Positions 25,726-33,766 are shown, counted from the first letter of the stretch. The stretch: 34,786 bases of DNA from Ligilactobacillus pabuli (GCF_022836475.1 NZ_BQXH01000021.1:644-35429), one strand, 5' to 3'. Numbers and translations: made by a program. Notes: generated by a model from the sequence alone, not told the origin.

Positions 25726-26124
25726 ATGGCAGCACCATTAGTATTGATCAGTCACGGAAACTTATGCGTTGAACTAAAGAAAAGTGTGGAACTTATCATG
25801 GGACCACAACCAGACATTCGGACGGTTGCGTTAGAGCCAAAAGCAGGCCCAGCAGAATTTTTAGCTGAGTTTACCCAAGCGACAGAAGACTTGGAGGACT
25901 TTGTGGTTTTTGCCGACTTATATGGCGGGACACCGTGCAATGTGGCAGCCAAATTATTATTAGGCGGAGCGACCTTCAAGCTGTACGCCGGAATGAATAT
26001 GGCGATGGTCATTGATTATTTAAATGCCGCCATGTTGGGACAAGACCCTAATCCAGTTAGCGGCGGAACGAATGGAATTTGTGATGTGAATGCTCAGTTG
26101 CAACAGTTGACTGACGACGATTAA
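25726..26124 (+). CDS. PTS IIA component, mannose family
   Basis: The 132-residue protein accepts phosphate from HPr at His10 (VLISHGN) and passes it to IIB. The family motif DLYGGTPCNVAA lies near 64-75. GAGGGTGA precedes the ATG. Placing IIA last, after IID, follows the aga/gnb order. The 99-bp gap before it holds the hairpin. Confidence 0.94.
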   Translation: MAAPLVLISHGNLCVELKKSVELIMGPQPDIRTVALEPKAGPAEFLAEFTQATEDLEDFVVFADLYGGTPCNVAAKLLLGGATFKLYAGMNMAMVIDYLNAAMLGQDPNPVSGGTNGICDVNAQLQQLTDDD

Positions 26125-26141
26125 GAAGGAGGACACTGAAA

Positions 26142-27308
26142 ATGTATCAACTAGCTCAAGCAGAATTGGAAAAATTAGGTGCAAGTATTACGACCAGAGA
26201 AATTAAACAGGAACCACAACTGTGGGAAGAAACACTCCAAATTTATCGGGACCATTTGTCGGCTTTGACGGATTTCTTAACTGCAGTTAAAGCCCAGGCT
26301 AATGGCCCAGTCCGGGTCGTCTTCACCGGCGCGGGGACTTCTCAGTATGTCGGGGATACAGTGGTGCCATATTTACGTCGAAATAGTGCCAGCAGTGAAT
26401 ACCGGTTTGAAAGTCTTGGCAGTACAGATATCGTGTCTGCTCCAGAAGAAACTTTACTGTCAGACGAACCAACTTTGCTAGTGTCCTTTGCTCGTAGCGG
26501 AAATAGTCCTGAAAGTGTGGCTGCCGTCAAATTAGCTGAACAAAAGGTGAAAAACATCCACCATTTGATGATCACTTGTGCAGCAGATGGTGCCCTGGCA
26601 GTTGATGGGAAACAAGCAGAAAATACTTTCGTATTATTGATGCCAGAATTATCCAACGATGGCGGTTTTGCGATGACTGGTAGTTTTTCATGTATGACCT
26701 TAGCGGCTTTATTGACGTTTGACCAGACTGATTTAGAGACCAAAGCACAGTATGTCGCTCAGGTCAGCGACTTAGGACGTGAGGTCGTTAAACGGGAAGC
26801 AGAAATTCAAACGATCGTTGATCAGGACTTTAGTCGGCTCATTTATCTGGGATCTGGTAGTTTAGCAGGCTTAACCCGTGAGGCACAGTTGAAAGTTCTA
26901 GAATTGACCGCTGGTAAAATTGCGACTGTCTTTGACTCCTCGATGGGATTCCGGCATGGACCAAAATCATTCGTCAATGAAAGCACCCTGGTCTTTGATT
27001 TTGTAAATAATGACGAATATACCCGCGACTATGACTTAGATGTGATGGAAGAGATCAAAGGTGACCAAATTGCCTTACAGACCGTTACGGTTGGTCAGGC
27101 AGGCAAACGAAACTTTAGTGGTGATAAGTTCGAATTTAGCGGCGGACAGTTATTACCAGACGGCTACTTGGCCTTAGCTGACGTGATGTTTGCGCAAACC
27201 TTAGCGTTATTGACCTCGGTCAAGATCAAGAATAAACCAGATACTCCTTCACCAACAGGCACAGTTAACCGGGTGGTCAAAGGTGTAACGATCCATCCAT
27301 TAGCATAA
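26142..27308 (+). CDS. agaS: AgaS-type SIS-domain sugar isomerase/deaminase
   Basis: The 388-residue protein has two SIS domains, at about 40-200 and 220-360. Motifs are VVFTGAGTSQYVGDTVVPYL near 55-74, SFARSGNSPESVAAV near 110-124 and IYLGSGSLAGLTREAQLKVL near 230-249. The family covers tagatose-6-phosphate ketose/aldose isomerases and galactosamine-6-phosphate deaminases. The partner genes point to galactosamine-6-phosphate to tagatose-6-phosphate plus ammonia. GAAGGAGGA precedes the ATG. It corresponds to gnbE of L. casei and agaS of pneumococcus. The exact reaction is inferred from context. Confidence 0.88.
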   Translation: MYQLAQAELEKLGASITTREIKQEPQLWEETLQIYRDHLSALTDFLTAVKAQANGPVRVVFTGAGTSQYVGDTVVPYLRRNSASSEYRFESLGSTDIVSAPEETLLSDEPTLLVSFARSGNSPESVAAVKLAEQKVKNIHHLMITCAADGALAVDGKQAENTFVLLMPELSNDGGFAMTGSFSCMTLAALLTFDQTDLETKAQYVAQVSDLGREVVKREAEIQTIVDQDFSRLIYLGSGSLAGLTREAQLKVLELTAGKIATVFDSSMGFRHGPKSFVNESTLVFDFVNNDEYTRDYDLDVMEEIKGDQIALQTVTVGQAGKRNFSGDKFEFSGGQLLPDGYLALADVMFAQTLALLTSVKIKNKPDTPSPTGTVNRVVKGVTIHPLA

Positions 27309-27326
27309 GACGGGGAGGGATAAGCT

Positions 27327-28475
27327 ATGCATTATTATCTGCACGCAGCTAAGTTTATTTTGGCCTCAGGTTTAGCTGAGAATGGTTATTTGGAAGTCAA
27401 GGATGGCAAGTTTGGCCGCTACACTCCGGACCGGCCGGCTGAAGGTCAGATCGTCGATTTAGGTCAGCAGATCGTTGCGCCGGGACTGGTGGATACGCAC
27501 ATTCATGGTTATGACGACCATGACGTGATGGACCATGATTTTGCCGGCTTAAATGCGATTTCTCAAGGACTCTTGTCTTGTGGGGTAACTTCATTTTTAC
27601 CCACTACCTTAACAGCTGGCACTGAAACTTTAACGGAAACCTGTCAGTTGATCAGCAGCCGTTACCAGGATGTGACTGGTGCCCGGATCAAAGGAATTTT
27701 CTTTGAAGGACCATTTTTCACGACGGAGCATAAAGGCGCCCAGAATCCGGAATATATGGGCGACCCAGACCTAGAGACCTTTGACCGCTGGCAAACTGCG
27801 GCTCAGGGAATGTTAAAGAAGATCGCTGTGGCACCGGAGCGCGCGGGAACCGCCGAGTTTATTGAAAAAGTGAGCCAGTCAGGAGTCAAGGTCGGCTTGG
27901 GCCATAGCTCTGCGACCTATGAGCAGGGGCTGGCAGCCGTTTATGAGGGTGCTAGTATCTTTGTGCATACTTTTAACGGGATGAGTGGCTTAAGCCACCA
28001 TGCGCCCGGATTAGTGGGCGCGGCAATGAGTACCCCGAATACTTTTGCGGAACTGATCTGCGATGGTCACCACGTTGAGCCAGGGGCTGCGAACCTATTG
28101 ATTGCTGAAAAAGGTAGCGATAAGATTGCCCTGGTGACCGACTGTATGAGTGCTGGCGGAATGCCCGAAGGCGATTACCAGTTGGGAGAATTTCCAGTCA
28201 TCGTCAAGGACGGTGCGGCTCGTTTGAAAGACGGCGGCAGCTTAGCCGGCAGTGTCCTAAAGCTGATCCAAGCCGTACAAAACTTAGTCCAATGGGGCCA
28301 GGTTGGTTTGTATGATGCCTTTAAGATGGCCAGCTACGTTCCAGCCCGCAGTGTGGGAATCGATGATGAATGCGGCTTGATTGCTGCAGGACGAACGGCT
28401 GACTACATTGTAGTTGATCCTGAAATCGAACTGCAGGCGACTTATTTAGCCGGTCAGCAAGTTTATCAACGATAA
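27327..28475 (+). CDS. nagA: N-acetylglucosamine/galactosamine-6-phosphate deacetylase
   Basis: The 382-residue amidohydrolase-fold enzyme removes acetate from an N-acetyl-hexosamine-6-phosphate. Motifs are VDTHIHGYD near 57-65 (first metal His pair), FEGPF near 127 (metal Glu), GLGHSSATYEQG near 191 (metal His), HTFNGMSGLSHHAPG near 211 and the catalytic Asp in LVTDCMSAGG near 271. GGGGAGGG precedes the ATG. Placed after agaS, it would feed galactosamine-6-phosphate to it, as gnbF does in L. casei; it could also serve GlcNAc-6-P. No galM is present, unlike the pneumococcal cluster. Confidence 0.92.
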   Translation: MHYYLHAAKFILASGLAENGYLEVKDGKFGRYTPDRPAEGQIVDLGQQIVAPGLVDTHIHGYDDHDVMDHDFAGLNAISQGLLSCGVTSFLPTTLTAGTETLTETCQLISSRYQDVTGARIKGIFFEGPFFTTEHKGAQNPEYMGDPDLETFDRWQTAAQGMLKKIAVAPERAGTAEFIEKVSQSGVKVGLGHSSATYEQGLAAVYEGASIFVHTFNGMSGLSHHAPGLVGAAMSTPNTFAELICDGHHVEPGAANLLIAEKGSDKIALVTDCMSAGGMPEGDYQLGEFPVIVKDGAARLKDGGSLAGSVLKLIQAVQNLVQWGQVGLYDAFKMASYVPARSVGIDDECGLIAAGRTADYIVVDPEIELQATYLAGQQVYQR

Positions 28476-28512
28476 GCTCACAACATTAAAAATAGCGATG
28501 AATCAGCTTGAA

Positions 28513-28556
28513 AAGCAGCGAGTGTCATTAGTTTGATGCCGGTGCTTTTTTGTTAC
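28513..28556 (+). terminator. Weak terminator after nagA
   Basis: An imperfect hairpin (AGC...GCT arms with mismatches, about 28519-28548) precedes six T. The T tract is good but the stem is poor, so some read-through into the DeoR gene is likely. Confidence 0.35.
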
Positions 28557-28601
28557 TTTTAGACTGTTTTAGCCGTACATTTTAGCGTATGATAAGGATA
28601 A

Positions 28602-28631
28602 AATACTATTAGCGGATTAAATGATAGTATT
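28602..28631. promoter_or_regulatory. Inverted repeat before the DeoR-family gene
   Basis: AATACTAT (28602-28609) and ATAGTATT (28624-28631) form an inverted repeat 31 bp upstream of the ATG. It overlaps the presumed promoter (TAAAAT around 28600). It may be an autoregulatory operator. Confidence 0.4.
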
Positions 28632-28661
28632 AGCTTGAGAGATACGGCAGGTGAAATAAAG

Positions 28662-29432
28662 ATGTTAAAACGAGAAAGATTACAAACAATTCAGGAATTA
28701 GTACAAAAGCACGGTATTATTACCGTGAAAGACTTGATCGATCAGTTGGATGTTTCAGATATGACGATTCGCCGTGATTTAGATGAACTAGCAGCTAGCG
28801 GTAAACTGGTGCGAGTCCATGGGGGCGCGCAAAGCATCGACAGTAGTGAGAATAATGAGCTGACTCATTTGGAGAAAAAAGAGATCCACTTGATAGAAAA
28901 GCAGCAGATCGCAAAAAGAGCGGCAAAACTGATCGAAGAAGGCGATACGATCTATATTGGTCCGGGGACGACCCAGGAACTGATCGAACGCTATTTGCCG
29001 ACCATGTCTAGTTTGCGTGTTGTCACTAACAGTTTACCGATTTTTCAGAGTTGGAAATCGAAGAAGAATATCGACTTAATTCTAGTTGGCGGTAATTATC
29101 GGCATCGTTCAGGGGCGTTTATTGGCGGTTTGGCAAATGACACCTTGGCAGAATTGAAGTTTAATAAAGCTTTTGTAGGTGTGAATGGTATTCATAATGA
29201 AAGTATGATGACGGCCAATACCGAAGAAGGAACCTCACAGAGTGTGGCGCTTAACAATGCGAAAGAAAAGATTGTTTTGGCTGACCAGTTTAAAATTAAC
29301 CGGGACGATTTTTACCAGTTCTATAATTTGTATGACGTCGACCGATTGATCACGAATCCACAGTTACCCGCAGATATTCTGGCGCACTACCAGCAGTTTA
29401 CTCAGGTAATACTGGCGGGTGAAAAAAATTAA
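28662..29432 (+). CDS. DeoR-family transcriptional regulator, LacR-like
   Basis: The protein has 256 residues from the ATG at 28662, with AGGTGA eight nt upstream; a TTG 27 bp earlier lacks a site. The DeoR helix-turn-helix lies at 6-60 (ERLQTIQELVQKHGIITVKD; DVSDMTIRRDLDELA; RVHGGAQ). The effector domain (about 75-230) has the sugar-phosphate loop IYIGPGTTQELIERYL and ADQFKINRDDFYQF. LacR-type members of lactic bacteria respond to tagatose-6-phosphate, which would be the product of the neighbouring operon. It might control lac/tagatose genes elsewhere. No lacABCD genes are in the window. Confidence 0.85.
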   Translation: MLKRERLQTIQELVQKHGIITVKDLIDQLDVSDMTIRRDLDELAASGKLVRVHGGAQSIDSSENNELTHLEKKEIHLIEKQQIAKRAAKLIEEGDTIYIGPGTTQELIERYLPTMSSLRVVTNSLPIFQSWKSKKNIDLILVGGNYRHRSGAFIGGLANDTLAELKFNKAFVGVNGIHNESMMTANTEEGTSQSVALNNAKEKIVLADQFKINRDDFYQFYNLYDVDRLITNPQLPADILAHYQQFTQVILAGEKN

Positions 29433-29444
29433 TTAGTTGCTGGG

Positions 29445-29472
29445 ACACTAGCGAAGTTGGCTAGTGTTTTTT
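29445..29472 (+). terminator. Terminator after the DeoR-family gene
   Basis: ACACTAGC (29445-29452) pairs with GCTAGTGT (29460-29467), a perfect 8-bp stem followed by a T run. Confidence 0.88.
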
Positions 29473-29483
29473 ACTAGTCAATA

Positions 29484-29501
29484 ATGTTTCACGTGAAACA
29501 T
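29484..29501. other. parS centromere site (ParB binding), right
   Basis: The 16-bp core TGTTTCACGTGAAACA (29485-29500) is identical to the site at 4436-4451; here the palindrome extends only to 18 bp. It lies about 18 kb right of the dnaN-proximal origin, between two terminators and outside genes. Confidence 0.92.
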
Positions 29502-29645
29502 AGAGTGTTTTGCAGGTAAAGAGCAAGGAAGGCAGCGAAAAGGCAGAATTTAAAAAATACTGAGCTTGCGAAACGAAATAAGATCTGTAGCAAGATAACA
29601 CAAAGCACTAGTCTACTTACGATAGATTAGGGCTTTTTCTTTATA
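29502..29645 (+). other. Gene-free stretch ending in a terminator
   Basis: No coding frame is supported. A hairpin CTTGC...GCAAG (about 29565-29594) is followed by a terminator: 29602-29615 pairs with 29623-29636 (12 of 14, one G-U, one mismatch) and a T run. The terminator has no gene before it. It may end a small RNA or be left from a lost gene. No clear promoter was found. Confidence 0.4.
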
Positions 29646-29798
29646 GTCATTTTGATTGTGAAGGTTAGCAATTTACTAATGCTGGTGATGTCTATGGTGC
29701 ATGATCTAATTACATTTTGTAACGTCAATATAAGGTGTTAGCTTGGTTACTAGCTTGGCACATTTGAAAAAAATTGTAATTAATTTAGGCTGAAATAG
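29646..29798. other. AT-rich intergenic region, nothing recognised
   Basis: This lies between the orphan terminator and the ABC promoter. AGCTTGG occurs twice within about 20 bp (29742-29765). No gene, RNA or mobile-element signature was seen. Confidence 0.4.
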
Positions 29799-29827
29799 TT
29801 GACAGGGGCAATCCGAACCATTATAGT
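29799..29827 (+). promoter_or_regulatory. Promoter of the BceAB-like transporter
   Basis: A consensus TTGACA (29799-29804), 17-nt spacer and TATAGT (29822-29827). It is the strongest sigma-A promoter in the window, so regulation probably depends on a repressor. Confidence 0.88.
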
Positions 29828-29860
29828 TAGTTACACAAGTAATTAACCAACTAATTAACT
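29826..29860. promoter_or_regulatory. Operator-like inverted repeat over the transcription start
   Basis: GTTAGTTAC-ACAA-GTAATTAAC (29826-29847) is an inverted repeat with one mismatch, placed from the -10 over the start site. TAATTAAC occurs twice in tandem (29840 and 29852). A dimeric repressor would block the promoter. No regulator gene lies next to it. Confidence 0.5.
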
Positions 29861-29885
29861 AATCTAGAAACAGGAGAATGCAATT

Positions 29886-30665
29886 ATGGATAATCAAGCA
29901 ATTGTTTCAGCAAAAAACATTAAAAAAATATATGGCCGTAAAGGCGAAAAACAATATGAAGCTTTAAAAGGGGTTAGTTTTGACGTGCACGCCGGCGAAT
30001 TTGTCGGGATCATGGGAGCTTCAGGTTCTGGGAAAACGACGCTCTTGAACATCTTAACGACTTTAGACCAACCGAGTGAAGGAACTGTCGAAATCGATGG
30101 ACAAAATATCACTGGCTTAAAGGGAAATGATGTCGCTGATTTTCGGGCGAAAAAAATTGGGTTTATCTTCCAGGACTTTAACTTGTTAGAGAACCTAACT
30201 AACAGCGAAAACATTGCCTTGCCAATGTCGCTGCAAAATGTTCCAATGGCAAAAGTTCAACCACAGATCAAACGCTTAGCTGAACAGTTATCGATCACTG
30301 GAATTTTGGACAAGTATCCTAATGAAATCTCTGGTGGACAAAAACAACGGGTTGCCGCAGCACGGGCTTTGATCAGTCAACCAGCTATTTTGTTCGGTGA
30401 CGAACCGACTGGTGCTTTGGATTCTTCTAGCACGACCGATTTATTGGAAATGTTAACAACCGTTAACCAGGAGCAAAATGTGCCGATCTTGATGGTAACT
30501 CATGATCCATTATCAGCTAGTTACTGCCAGCGAATCTTGTTTATTCAAGATGGTCAGATCGGGCAAGAATTAAAGCGCGGCAACCAAAGCCGACAAGAAT
30601 TCTACCAACAAATTATCGATGACTTAGGTGCATTTCAGGGTCAGGAGGCTAAGTATAAATGTTAG
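29886..30665 (+). CDS. ABC transporter ATP-binding protein (BceA/MacB-like)
   Basis: The protein has 259 residues. Walker A is GASGSGKTT near 42-50, the signature ISGGQKQRVAAARAL near 146-160 and Walker B ILFGDEPTGALD near 167-178, with His in VTHD near 203. It belongs to the MacB/LolD/BceA group that pairs with FtsX-fold permeases, often moving or sensing peptide antibiotics. AGGAGAA precedes the ATG. Its last 7 bases overlap the permease gene. No bceRS two-component genes are adjacent, which is unusual for a true Bce module. Confidence 0.92.
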   Translation: MDNQAIVSAKNIKKIYGRKGEKQYEALKGVSFDVHAGEFVGIMGASGSGKTTLLNILTTLDQPSEGTVEIDGQNITGLKGNDVADFRAKKIGFIFQDFNLLENLTNSENIALPMSLQNVPMAKVQPQIKRLAEQLSITGILDKYPNEISGGQKQRVAAARALISQPAILFGDEPTGALDSSSTTDLLEMLTTVNQEQNVPILMVTHDPLSASYCQRILFIQDGQIGQELKRGNQSRQEFYQQIIDDLGAFQGQEAKYKC

Positions 30666-32476
30666 GGAAGTTAGCTTTTACAGGGATCAAGAGCCGCTTA
30701 CGTGACTACTTAGTCCTATTTACCGGCTTGATCATCTCAAGCGCGGTCTTCTATATGTTTGAAACATTGGCAACCAACTCTAGCTTTTTGAGCAGCAGTA
30801 CCAATGGAATGGACTCTGCCTCATTTATCTTTCAGTTTGGTTCAGTCTTATTAACCATTATCTCGTTAGTCTATATTTTTTACGCTAACTCGTTTTTACT
30901 CAGTATGCGGCAACATGATTACGGCATCTTTATGATGTTAGGAGCTAAACCCGCTAAGATCGGCCGCCTGATTTTAACAGAAACGTTAGTGATCGGTTTT
31001 CTTTCTAGCATGGTCGGGATTATCTTTGGGGGCATTTTAACAGCTTCCTTAGGTAACTACTTGATGGAGAAAATTGTCCAAATGGATTTACCTAACTTCC
31101 AGGCACTATCAGTGAAGGCTGTTGTATTGACACTCGCTTTATACTTGATCTTGTTTGTTGTTGCGGGTCTAATCAACCGGCGGAAACTGATCAAAACACC
31201 AGTTTTGGAACTCTTAAAAGGTGACAGTCAACCAAACCGTCCCAAGTTAAAACCAGTGAACCAAACTATTCAAATTGTTTTAGGCCTCGGTTTGTTAGCA
31301 TTTGGTTACTATGTGATGAAACACTTTGTTGATTTTCAGTTGGCAAGTATTCCGATTGCCTTAGTGACAATCGTTTTCGGCTCATATTTCTTATTTAACG
31401 CTGTGTTTGTCTGGTTAGTAGTGTTACTAAAAAAGACCCGCTGGGCACAACAGGGAATCAATAATTTTACCCTGTCACAGTTAAGTTTTAGAATTCGTAA
31501 CTATACCAAGATCTTAGCGACAGTTTCTATTTTATTTGCCTTAGCTTTAGGGGCAATTACAGTTGGGATGGGTTTTGGTAATGAAGCAGATTTGTTTACT
31601 CAAGGTTCAAGTGGCTATACGATGGCATTAAAGAATCCTAGTCAAGCAGTTAAAAAGCAAACCAACGACTTGAAGCTGGCCAGAAAGTCTAGCTATTCAT
31701 TTAAAGCAACTAAAAAAGCAGTCTACTATGAAAAAGATGAGTTTGACCGCCAACCACTCCAGGATGTCAGCGACAAATGGATGAAGGCTATCTCTAAAGG
31801 CAAAAAACCAGTTGCATCTTATGATAGCCGGGATGGGAAGACCTTACAGAAAAATCCTGGGTCGCTCTATTACTTGCAGGGCGATTTTGAGCAAGAAATT
31901 AAGGTAGTTTCTGCTCAAAAATACGCTGAGATCCAAGCACCACAACAAGAACTCTTTGTTTTCCGAGTTAAAGATATCAAACAAAGCAAGGAAAAATTGG
32001 ATCAAATTGTTAAGACGATTTATCCGAAGACGTTCCAGCAACAACGTGCCAACATTCCTGGCGGCTATTCTAGTTATTTGAGCGGCTTAGAGGCCTTTGG
32101 CGGCTTTGAATTCATGGGCTTCTTCTTAGGAATTGCCTTTTTAGCAATGTTAGCCAGCTGCTTAATGTTTAAGATCTTAAGCGGTGCTAATAGTGATAAA
32201 CACCGGTACGAAATGTTGAACAAACTGGGAGTGCGCAAGCAAGTCTTACGTCGGTCTATTTCCCGGGAAATAATTATTTTGTACGCTCTCCCTGGAATTT
32301 TAGGAACGATCCACGTTTTATTCGGCTTACAACTGTTTAAGACCCTCTTGATCGCACCATATCAGGGAATTTGGCTGCCATTCTTGATTTTCGTAGTACT
32401 ATACTTGATTTACTACTGGATCACAGTTAAGTTGTACCAAAAAATCGTCTTACCAGCAGTAGAAATTGATAAATAA
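30659..32476 (+). CDS. FtsX-type ABC permease (BceB-like)
   Basis: The 605-residue membrane protein has a first FtsX unit at about 15-300, with segments such as YLVLFTGLIISSAVFYMFET and ILTASLGNYLMEKI. A long hydrophilic extracellular part spans about 310-460, and a last group of three membrane segments lies near 475-600. This 10-segment pattern with a large loop before the last segments is that of BceB/VraE/YxdM-like permeases for bacitracin or antimicrobial peptides. The ATG overlaps the ATPase gene. A Noc-type site lies inside the coding sequence at 32258. The substrate is unknown. Confidence 0.88.
   Translation: MLGKLAFTGIKSRLRDYLVLFTGLIISSAVFYMFETLATNSSFLSSSTNGMDSASFIFQFGSVLLTIISLVYIFYANSFLLSMRQHDYGIFMMLGAKPAKIGRLILTETLVIGFLSSMVGIIFGGILTASLGNYLMEKIVQMDLPNFQALSVKAVVLTLALYLILFVVAGLINRRKLIKTPVLELLKGDSQPNRPKLKPVNQTIQIVLGLGLLAFGYYVMKHFVDFQLASIPIALVTIVFGSYFLFNAVFVWLVVLLKKTRWAQQGINNFTLSQLSFRIRNYTKILATVSILFALALGAITVGMGFGNEADLFTQGSSGYTMALKNPSQAVKKQTNDLKLARKSSYSFKATKKAVYYEKDEFDRQPLQDVSDKWMKAISKGKKPVASYDSRDGKTLQKNPGSLYYLQGDFEQEIKVVSAQKYAEIQAPQQELFVFRVKDIKQSKEKLDQIVKTIYPKTFQQQRANIPGGYSSYLSGLEAFGGFEFMGFFLGIAFLAMLASCLMFKILSGANSDKHRYEMLNKLGVRKQVLRRSISREIIILYALPGILGTIHVLFGLQLFKTLLIAPYQGIWLPFLIFVVLYLIYYWITVKLYQKIVLPAVEIDK
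32257..32272. other. Noc-type binding site inside the permease gene
   Basis: ATTTCCCGGGAAAT (32258-32271) within the 16-bp palindrome TATTTCCCGGGAAATA is identical in core to the site at 16393. It encodes the residues S-I-S-R-E-I of the permease. Noc sites within genes are common in Bacillus. Confidence 0.75.
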
Positions 32477-32508
32477 TAAAGAGCTAGAGTAAGCAAGGAG
32501 TGCCAGTA

Positions 32509-32538
32509 ATGAAATTTGGTGATGATAATGCAATTTAA
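32509..32538 (+). CDS. Possible upstream micro-ORF overlapping the YtrA-like gene
   Basis: AAGGAG (32495-32500) sits 8 nt before the ATG at 32509, which encodes only MKFGDDNAI and stops at 32538. This overlaps the first codons of the regulator gene in another frame. The best ribosome site of the region thus serves a 9-residue peptide. It could couple or limit translation of the regulator. Confidence 0.35.
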   Translation: MKFGDDNAI

Positions 32539-32899
32539 TTTTAACAGTGCAGAACCATTGTACCTGCAAGTAGCTGAACAAATTGAAAATGCCATTTTTT
32601 TAGGCAGTTTTGCGGCTAAAGAACAGATCCCATCCACTACCGAAATTTCGCGTGACTTTCAGATCAATCCAGCAACAGTCTTAAAGGGAATGAATATTTT
32701 AGTCGCTAACGGTTTGATTCAAAAAAAGCGTGGTCTGGGAATGTTTGTCCTAGAGGATGCACAAGAAAAAATTAGAACCAAGCGTAAAGACCAGTTCTTT
32801 CAAGATTATATCGTTAAGATGGTGGTTGAAGCGCGGAACTTGGGTCTAGATCAAGCAACGATCCAATCCTTGGTAGAAAGGGGATTCACACAAGAATGA
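32528..32899 (+). CDS. GntR-family regulator, YtrA subfamily
   Basis: The protein has 123 residues from the ATG at 32528 (MQFNFNSAEPLYLQVAEQIE), preceded by a short GGTGA 5 nt upstream; TTG/GTG codons just before it would add up to four residues. The winged helix lies at about 10-75 (KEQIPSTTEISRDFQINPAT; LIQKKRGLGMFVLED). A short helical tail replaces an effector domain, as in YtrA. YtrA proteins repress their own ABC operon and respond to cell-wall antibiotics. Its stop overlaps the next ATG by four bases (ATGA), so the module is one operon. No terminator separates it from the upstream permease. Confidence 0.88.
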   Translation: MQFNFNSAEPLYLQVAEQIENAIFLGSFAAKEQIPSTTEISRDFQINPATVLKGMNILVANGLIQKKRGLGMFVLEDAQEKIRTKRKDQFFQDYIVKMVVEARNLGLDQATIQSLVERGFTQE

Positions 32900-33765
32900 C
32901 AGAGGTAACTTTAAACCAGATCAGTAAAACCTTCGGCAAACAAACTGTGCTCAAAGAAATTAGCTTTCAGTTAAAGCCAAACACGATCTATGGTTTGTTA
33001 GGACGAAATGGGGCAGGTAAAAGTACGTTGCTGAATATCCTAACGAACCGGATCCCAGCCAGTTCTGGCGAGGTTCAAATCGATGGACAAAGTAATATTA
33101 ACAATGATGCAGCACTCGGAAAAATCTATTTAATGAGTGAACAAAATCTGTATCCGAGTCGGATGAAGGTCTTTCAGATCTTTCGACAAACGGCGCTCTT
33201 TTATCCAGGCTTTGATTTTGAATTAGCCCACCAACTCACGGCCAAATTTGGCTTGAACGAAAATTTACGTTTTAGCCGTTTATCGACCGGTTATCACTCA
33301 ATTTTAAAAGATATTATTGCTTTGAGTGTTGATGCGGACGTGGTTTTATTGGATGAACCCACACTGGGACTTGATGCCAACCACCGGGAACTGTTTTACC
33401 AGGAACTGATGGAAACTTATGCAGACAGACCACGGACCTTCGTGATCTCGACGCATTTGATCGAAGAAATCGCGGGCTTGATCGAAAATGTCTTGTTGAT
33501 CAAAGATGGTAATTTAGTTTTGAATGACTCGACTGAGAACTTATTGGCTCGCAGTTATGCGGTCACTGGACCAGAAAAACAGGTTCAAGAATACACGAAA
33601 GGTCTCAACGTGATCGGTCATGATAGTTTGGGCAAATTGCGCTCGGACTATGTCTTTGGCAAACTCGATGATGAGCGGATCTTACCGGATACGGTCAGTG
33701 TCGATGGAATTGATTTAAAGAAACTCTTTATTAACTTAACTAACCGCGAAAGTGAGGTGCACTAA
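32896..33765 (+). CDS. ABC transporter ATP-binding protein (YtrB-like)
   Basis: The protein has 289 residues. Walker A is GRNGAGKST near 36-44 and Walker B is VVLLDEPTLGLD near 151-162, followed by the switch His in STHLIEE. The signature is degenerate: LSTGYHSIL replaces LSGGQ, as often seen in YtrB/EcfA-type lactic acid bacterial homologues. A C-terminal extension of about 70 residues follows. It is coupled to the regulator by an ATGA overlap, and one base separates its stop from the permease GTG. Confidence 0.88.
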   Translation: MTEVTLNQISKTFGKQTVLKEISFQLKPNTIYGLLGRNGAGKSTLLNILTNRIPASSGEVQIDGQSNINNDAALGKIYLMSEQNLYPSRMKVFQIFRQTALFYPGFDFELAHQLTAKFGLNENLRFSRLSTGYHSILKDIIALSVDADVVLLDEPTLGLDANHRELFYQELMETYADRPRTFVISTHLIEEIAGLIENVLLIKDGNLVLNDSTENLLARSYAVTGPEKQVQEYTKGLNVIGHDSLGKLRSDYVFGKLDDERILPDTVSVDGIDLKKLFINLTNRESEVH

Positions 33766-33766
33766 G

